Source: Streptomyces sp. NBC_00510 (lineage in GTDB: Bacteria; Actinomycetota; Actinomycetes; Streptomycetales; Streptomycetaceae). Taken from it: a stretch of 64,000 nucleotides of DNA. Shown in pieces: positions 61,052 through 64,000 of this stretch. The notes below the pieces were generated by a model, which ran no database searches, was not told where the DNA came from, and saw nothing but the letters and a program-made list of their open reading frames with translations. The stretch's first letter is position 1. Each line of letters starts with the position of its first letter. Location of the stretch: NCBI GenBank assembly GCA_036013505.1, contig CP107851.1, positions 1,488,001-1,552,000 on the forward strand, read 5' to 3'. The position numbers and the translations under genes were made by a program.

Positions 61052-61341
61052 TGTGCACGTACCTCACCGAGAAGATCCGCATCGACGGCAGCGGCAAGGG
61101 CGCCCAGGGCTACTTCGGGCTGACCGAGGCCATGGTCTACGTCGACCACCCGCAGCACGCGCCGTACGAGCACACCGTCAACATCGACTTCCTCAACCCG
61201 GCCCTGGGGCCTTCGGCGCGGGTCGCCGTCGAGCTCACCGAGGAGGCGGCGCTGGCGCTGGTCGACGCGATCCGCTCCGCGCTGGCGGCGGCCCCGCCGG
61301 GGCTGGCCTCCTCCGGGCAGGCCGCACCGGCGGCGCGCTGA
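61051..61341 (+). CDS. DUF6295-type small protein
   Basis: A 96-residue protein of unknown function. It begins MCTYLTEKIRIDGSGKGAQG and contains MVYVDHPQHAPYEHTVNIDF, features of the DUF6295 family. The C-terminal tail is Ala-rich. Its ATG shares a base with the stop of the dienelactone hydrolase gene, and these two families are often paired, which suggests a joint task. Confidence 0.75.
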   Translation: MCTYLTEKIRIDGSGKGAQGYFGLTEAMVYVDHPQHAPYEHTVNIDFLNPALGPSARVAVELTEEAALALVDAIRSALAAAPPGLASSGQAAPAAR

Positions 61342-61353
61342 CGGCGCGGGCCG

Positions 61354-62553
61354 TCACCCCGGCACCGTGACCTGGACCAGGGCGTGCGTGCCGCTGGTGC
61401 GCCACGCGGTGCCGGCGGCGTCCAGCCTGGCCACGGTCTCGGGGGCGAGCCCCGCGACGGTGTCGGACTTCAGCGTGCGCAGGGTGGCGACCGGCCCCGG
61501 GAAGTAGGCGGTGACGTCCGCGAACGGCACCGTCGGGGGCCAGAGCCGGTCGTCCACCAGGCGCCGGTAGTTGAGGTCGCCCTTCATCACCGTCAGCCGC
61601 GCGGCCGCGAAGCGTTCCCGCAGGTCGCCCGGCATGTCGCGGTAGCCGAGCGGCGCGCAGGCGAAAGGGTGCGCGGCCAGGGTGAGCCGCCCTTCGCGCA
61701 GGGCCGCCAGCAGGCGCCCGCCGATGCGGGCGGGCTCGCCGGGGGCGGCGGTCATCCGGCGCAGGCAGGACAGGACGTCCTGGGTGGTGGCGTCGGAGAC
61801 GTAGTACGGGCGCGGTTTGACCAGCAGGTGGACCTCGTCGGCGCGTCCGCTCGCGAGAAGGCCGTCGACGAGGGCGAGGTCGGCCAGGACCTCGCGGGCG
61901 CTGTTGTCGGTGACCACGACGACCGTGCCGCCGTCCAGCAGGGACCACAGCCGCTCCGACTCGTCGGCGACGAGGGTGCCGGACGCCTCGGGGCCGGCCG
62001 CGTCGGCCACCATGGTGAAGCCGAGGTCCGCCTGGTTGCCCCACACGGCGGCCGCGAGCAGCGCGTGTTCCCGCTCGGCGGGGGCGAGCCCGGGCAGCCC
62101 GTCCAGGGCGGCGAGGTCGGCGGCGAAGCCGGGACCGTCCAGCTCGGCGTCCTTGAACGGCGCGAACAGGTCCACGCCGTGCCACGCCCCGGCGGCGAGG
62201 TATCCGGCAGGGTCGAGCAGCCGGCGGTAGAAGTACGACTCCGACCACAGGAAAGGCAGTTCGGGCCACGGCCGCCCGAAACGGCCCTCGCCCCACTCCT
62301 CCCACGCCGCCAGGTCCGGCGCGTCCCGCGGCAGCGGGGCGACCGTGCCGGACCGCGACTCCTCCAGCAGCGCCGCGAAGGCCCGGTGGCGCTCCGGGCC
62401 GTACGGGACGGCCTCCAGGATGCGCCGGACCAGCACCGGGTGCCGCTCCTGGAAGACGCTGCGGGCGAAGGACCCGGGCTCGTCACAGGTGATCGGCGGC
62501 GCCTGCGGAAGCGCGGGGCCGGGGGTGTTGTCCGGGTGTGGGTGTCCACCCAT
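61354..62553 (-). CDS. ARMT1/DUF89 damage-control phosphatase family protein
   Basis: A 399-residue metal-dependent phosphatase of the DUF89 group, members of which hydrolyse harmful sugar phosphates and were first reported as protein carboxyl methyltransferases in animals. Motifs are AAAVWGNQADLGFTMVADA, the catalytic VVVVTDNSAREVLADLAL (Asp and Asn) and LTVMKGDLNYRRLVDD. The N-terminal part is helical. The ATG at 62553 follows GGAGG. It ends 12 bases from the end of the DUF6295 gene, convergently. Confidence 0.85.
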   Translation of the reverse strand: MGGHPHPDNTPGPALPQAPPITCDEPGSFARSVFQERHPVLVRRILEAVPYGPERHRAFAALLEESRSGTVAPLPRDAPDLAAWEEWGEGRFGRPWPELPFLWSESYFYRRLLDPAGYLAAGAWHGVDLFAPFKDAELDGPGFAADLAALDGLPGLAPAEREHALLAAAVWGNQADLGFTMVADAAGPEASGTLVADESERLWSLLDGGTVVVVTDNSAREVLADLALVDGLLASGRADEVHLLVKPRPYYVSDATTQDVLSCLRRMTAAPGEPARIGGRLLAALREGRLTLAAHPFACAPLGYRDMPGDLRERFAAARLTVMKGDLNYRRLVDDRLWPPTVPFADVTAYFPGPVATLRTLKSDTVAGLAPETVARLDAAGTAWRTSGTHALVQVTVPG

Positions 62554-62732
62554 GCGTCGTCGTCCTCCAGCGGTCGGGGGCGGGGCAGCGGTCGCGGGCA
62601 TTCTCACAGGAAGCGGCGGGGAAGTGGCGGCGCCCGGGCCGTGCGCGGGCGCACGGTACGCGGAGTTCCCCTCGGGCGGGGCTTCGGGCACGCTGTCCGC
62701 GGCGGGACGGCCGGGAGCGACGGGGAGGGCTC

Positions 62733-63614
62733 ATGACAGGGGCGCAGGCCATGGGGGCCGGGGGCGACGAGATGCCGGTGACGGCCGTGCTGAGGGAGGT
62801 GGGGCCACGGGCGGCGGAGGTCGTCGCCGTACTGGGCGGGCTGACCGGTCTGGGCACGGAGCACTGCCGGGCCCTCATCCGCGGGACCCCTCTCGTCGTG
62901 CTGCGGAACGCGCCGAAGGAGGACGCCGAGTCGGCCGTCGCCGCGCTGCGCGCCGCCGGGGCCACCGCCGAGGTCGGGGGTCCCGAGCGGACGCCGGACC
63001 TCGACCGGGCCCTCACCCGGGGACGGGAGCGGCCGCTGCCGCCGGAGGTGGCGCGTCTGCTGCGCGAGGTGGGGGCTCCGTCGCGGCTCGCGGCCCATCT
63101 GCGGCTGGTGCACGACGTGGCAGGTGAACTCGTCGACTGGGTCCGGCAATACAGCCCCGCCCTGGTCGTCGACCGTGAGGCCGTGCTCTTCGGCGCGGCC
63201 ACCCACGACATCGGCAAGGCACTGCACGTCGCCGAGTTGTCCGGGCCGGGCAGCGCCCACGAGACGGCGGGCCGTGCGCTGCTGCGGGCGCAGGGCGTCC
63301 CACCGCGCCTGGCGCGCTTCGCGGCCACCCACGGTTCGTGGACGGACGCGGCCGTCACCTTGGAGGACCTGCTGGTGAGCGTGGCCGACAAGGTCTGGAA
63401 GGGCGAACGCGTCACGGAGCTTGAGGACCTGGTCGTCGACCGGCTGGCCGCGGCGACCGGCGCCGAACGCTGGGAGGTGTTCCTGGCGCTGGACGGGCTC
63501 CTCGGCGACATCGCCGCCGACGCCGACCGCCGGCTGGCCTTCCAGGCGTCGTTCCCCGCGGTCCGGGAGACTGGGGGGCGCGCAGCCCGGGGGCCGGAGC
63601 CGGGCAGCGGGTGA
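62733..63614 (+). CDS. HD-domain protein with N-terminal ribosomal L7/L12 C-terminal-like domain
   Basis: A 293-residue fusion. Residues about 14-82 follow the L7/L12 C-terminal pattern: VTAVLREVGPRAAEVVAVLG, then LTGLGTEHCRALIRGTP and DAESAVAALRAAGATAEV (compare the family's ITGLGLKEAKDLV and GA-VEL). Residues about 105-260 form an HD phosphohydrolase: His in LRLVHDVAG, HD in ATHDIGKALH, and FAATHGSW. HD domains of this type act on nucleotides or phosphate esters. The ATG at 62733 follows GGGGAGGG. The purpose of the fusion is unknown. Confidence 0.8.
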   Translation: MTGAQAMGAGGDEMPVTAVLREVGPRAAEVVAVLGGLTGLGTEHCRALIRGTPLVVLRNAPKEDAESAVAALRAAGATAEVGGPERTPDLDRALTRGRERPLPPEVARLLREVGAPSRLAAHLRLVHDVAGELVDWVRQYSPALVVDREAVLFGAATHDIGKALHVAELSGPGSAHETAGRALLRAQGVPPRLARFAATHGSWTDAAVTLEDLLVSVADKVWKGERVTELEDLVVDRLAAATGAERWEVFLALDGLLGDIAADADRRLAFQASFPAVRETGGRAARGPEPGSG

Positions 63615-63662
63615 GAACCTCTCCCGGTCCCGGCCGCCACCGTGGACACCGCGTGGACACGG

Positions 63663-64000
63663 TCAGCGCAGGTGCCGCACGAAGAAGTCGGCTGCCTCCC
63701 TGCCGACCCGGAAGCGGACGTCCGGGTCTGCGGGCTCCGGCGCGAAGAAGTCGTCATGGCGGACGTCGGGGCCGGCGCAGCGGACGCTCGCCGTGGGGAC
63801 GTGTTCCGCGTACGGCCTGGTGTCGACGTCGTACGGGTTGACCGTGTCGGCACCGCCCCAGCGGATCCCCACCGGCACCCGCACGGCCGCCAGGCTCCGC
63901 GGGGTCACGAAACCCCCGACGCCCGGGGCCACTTGGAAGACCGCCCGCACCCGCGCGTCCGACAGGTCCGCCCCGGCTCCGTCGATCGCGCCCCGCGCCG
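63663..64000 (-). CDS. C-terminal part of an alpha/beta hydrolase (gene leaves the window)
   Basis: The minus-strand frame is open to the window end, so only the last about 112 residues are seen. They contain VRAVFQVAPGVGGF, the strand RVPVGIRWGGADTVNPYDVD with the probable acid residue and the end VRHDDFFAPEP with a probable catalytic His. This is the pattern of dienelactone-hydrolase-like or acyl-peptidase-like enzymes. The nucleophile region lies outside the window. An internal GTG at 63950 is not the true start. Confidence 0.72.
   Translation of the reverse strand, partial: ARGAIDGAGADLSDARVRAVFQVAPGVGGFVTPRSLAAVRVPVGIRWGGADTVNPYDVDTRPYAEHVPTASVRCAGPDVRHDDFFAPEPADPDVRFRVGREAADFFVRHLR

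Overview
The window is GC-rich actinobacterial DNA and almost certainly comes from a Streptomyces chromosome. The signs are very high third-position GC, GTG starts, a sugar ABC transporter without its own ATPase, a DasR-type operator in front of nagB, several SpoIIE-type phosphatases joined to PAS/GAF/HATPase domains, and a remnant of Streptomyces-like type I-E CRISPR repeats. No tRNA or rRNA gene was seen.

Layout. (1) 0-1.8 kb: an XRE/MmyB-type regulator and a frameshifted LysR remnant. (2) 1.8-13.9 kb: a carbohydrate-utilisation locus. A secreted beta-helix protein with two carbohydrate-binding modules is followed by a decayed GH39-like gene. A tightly overlapping minus-strand operon then encodes a solute-binding lipoprotein, two permeases, a large protein of unknown function, an RraA-like protein, an aldo/keto reductase and a fuconolactonase-like amidohydrolase. 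A divergent GntR/FCD regulator sits upstream. The same TATCGATAG-centred site occurs before the beta-helix gene, before the binding-protein gene and before gntR, which suggests one regulon. (3) 13.9-17.7 kb: a scrap region with two decayed type I-E CRISPR repeats, an SDR gene, a catalytically damaged IS3-type element cut by an IS1182-type element, and the tail of a lost FAD oxidoreductase. (4) 17.7-31.6 kb: stress and housekeeping genes: aldo/keto reductase, PPK2, methyltransferase, GerMN lipoprotein, CBS-BON protein, zinc alcohol dehydrogenase, APC permease, universal stress protein, a two-domain alpha/beta hydrolase with a divergent MerR regulator, methionine aminopeptidase and an XRE regulator. 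(5) 31.6-44.4 kb: an inverted-repeat-bounded intergenic element, a Gly-tailed membrane protein, two PAS-GAF-PP2C phosphatases, a cupin/zinc-ribbon protein, NAD kinase, a LysR/TDT-transporter pair, nagB and an AI-2E family protein. (6) 44.4-49.5 kb: a 1,430-residue modular GH87-like alpha-1,3-glucanase, with two strong hairpin terminators separating it from a lamin-tail-domain protein. (7) 49.5-57.7 kb: a methyltransferase, a mycothiol-type DinB-fold protein, a third PAS-GAF-PP2C-HATPase protein whose phosphatase metal ligands are altered, a small secreted peptide, a Ser/Thr kinase with a seven-repeat YVTN propeller, and a membrane PP2C. (8) 57.7-64 kb: an IclR regulator, an orphan EACC1 protein with a DUF1905-like remnant behind it, an APH-like kinase, a dienelactone hydrolase with a DUF6295 protein, an ARMT1/DUF89 protein, a fusion of an L7/L12 C-terminal-like domain to an HD domain, and the 3' part of an alpha/beta hydrolase.

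How the genes may work together. The 2-14 kb locus reads as extracellular polysaccharide attack, uptake, and non-phosphorylative oxidation of the released sugar (dehydrogenase, lactonase, aldolase-like step). Several genes fit signalling around sigma/anti-sigma factors and stress: the phosphatases, the kinase, Usp and the CBS protein. The least explained items are the 661-residue protein of the sugar operon, the pseudophosphatase, the orphan EACC1 gene and the L7/L12-HD fusion.
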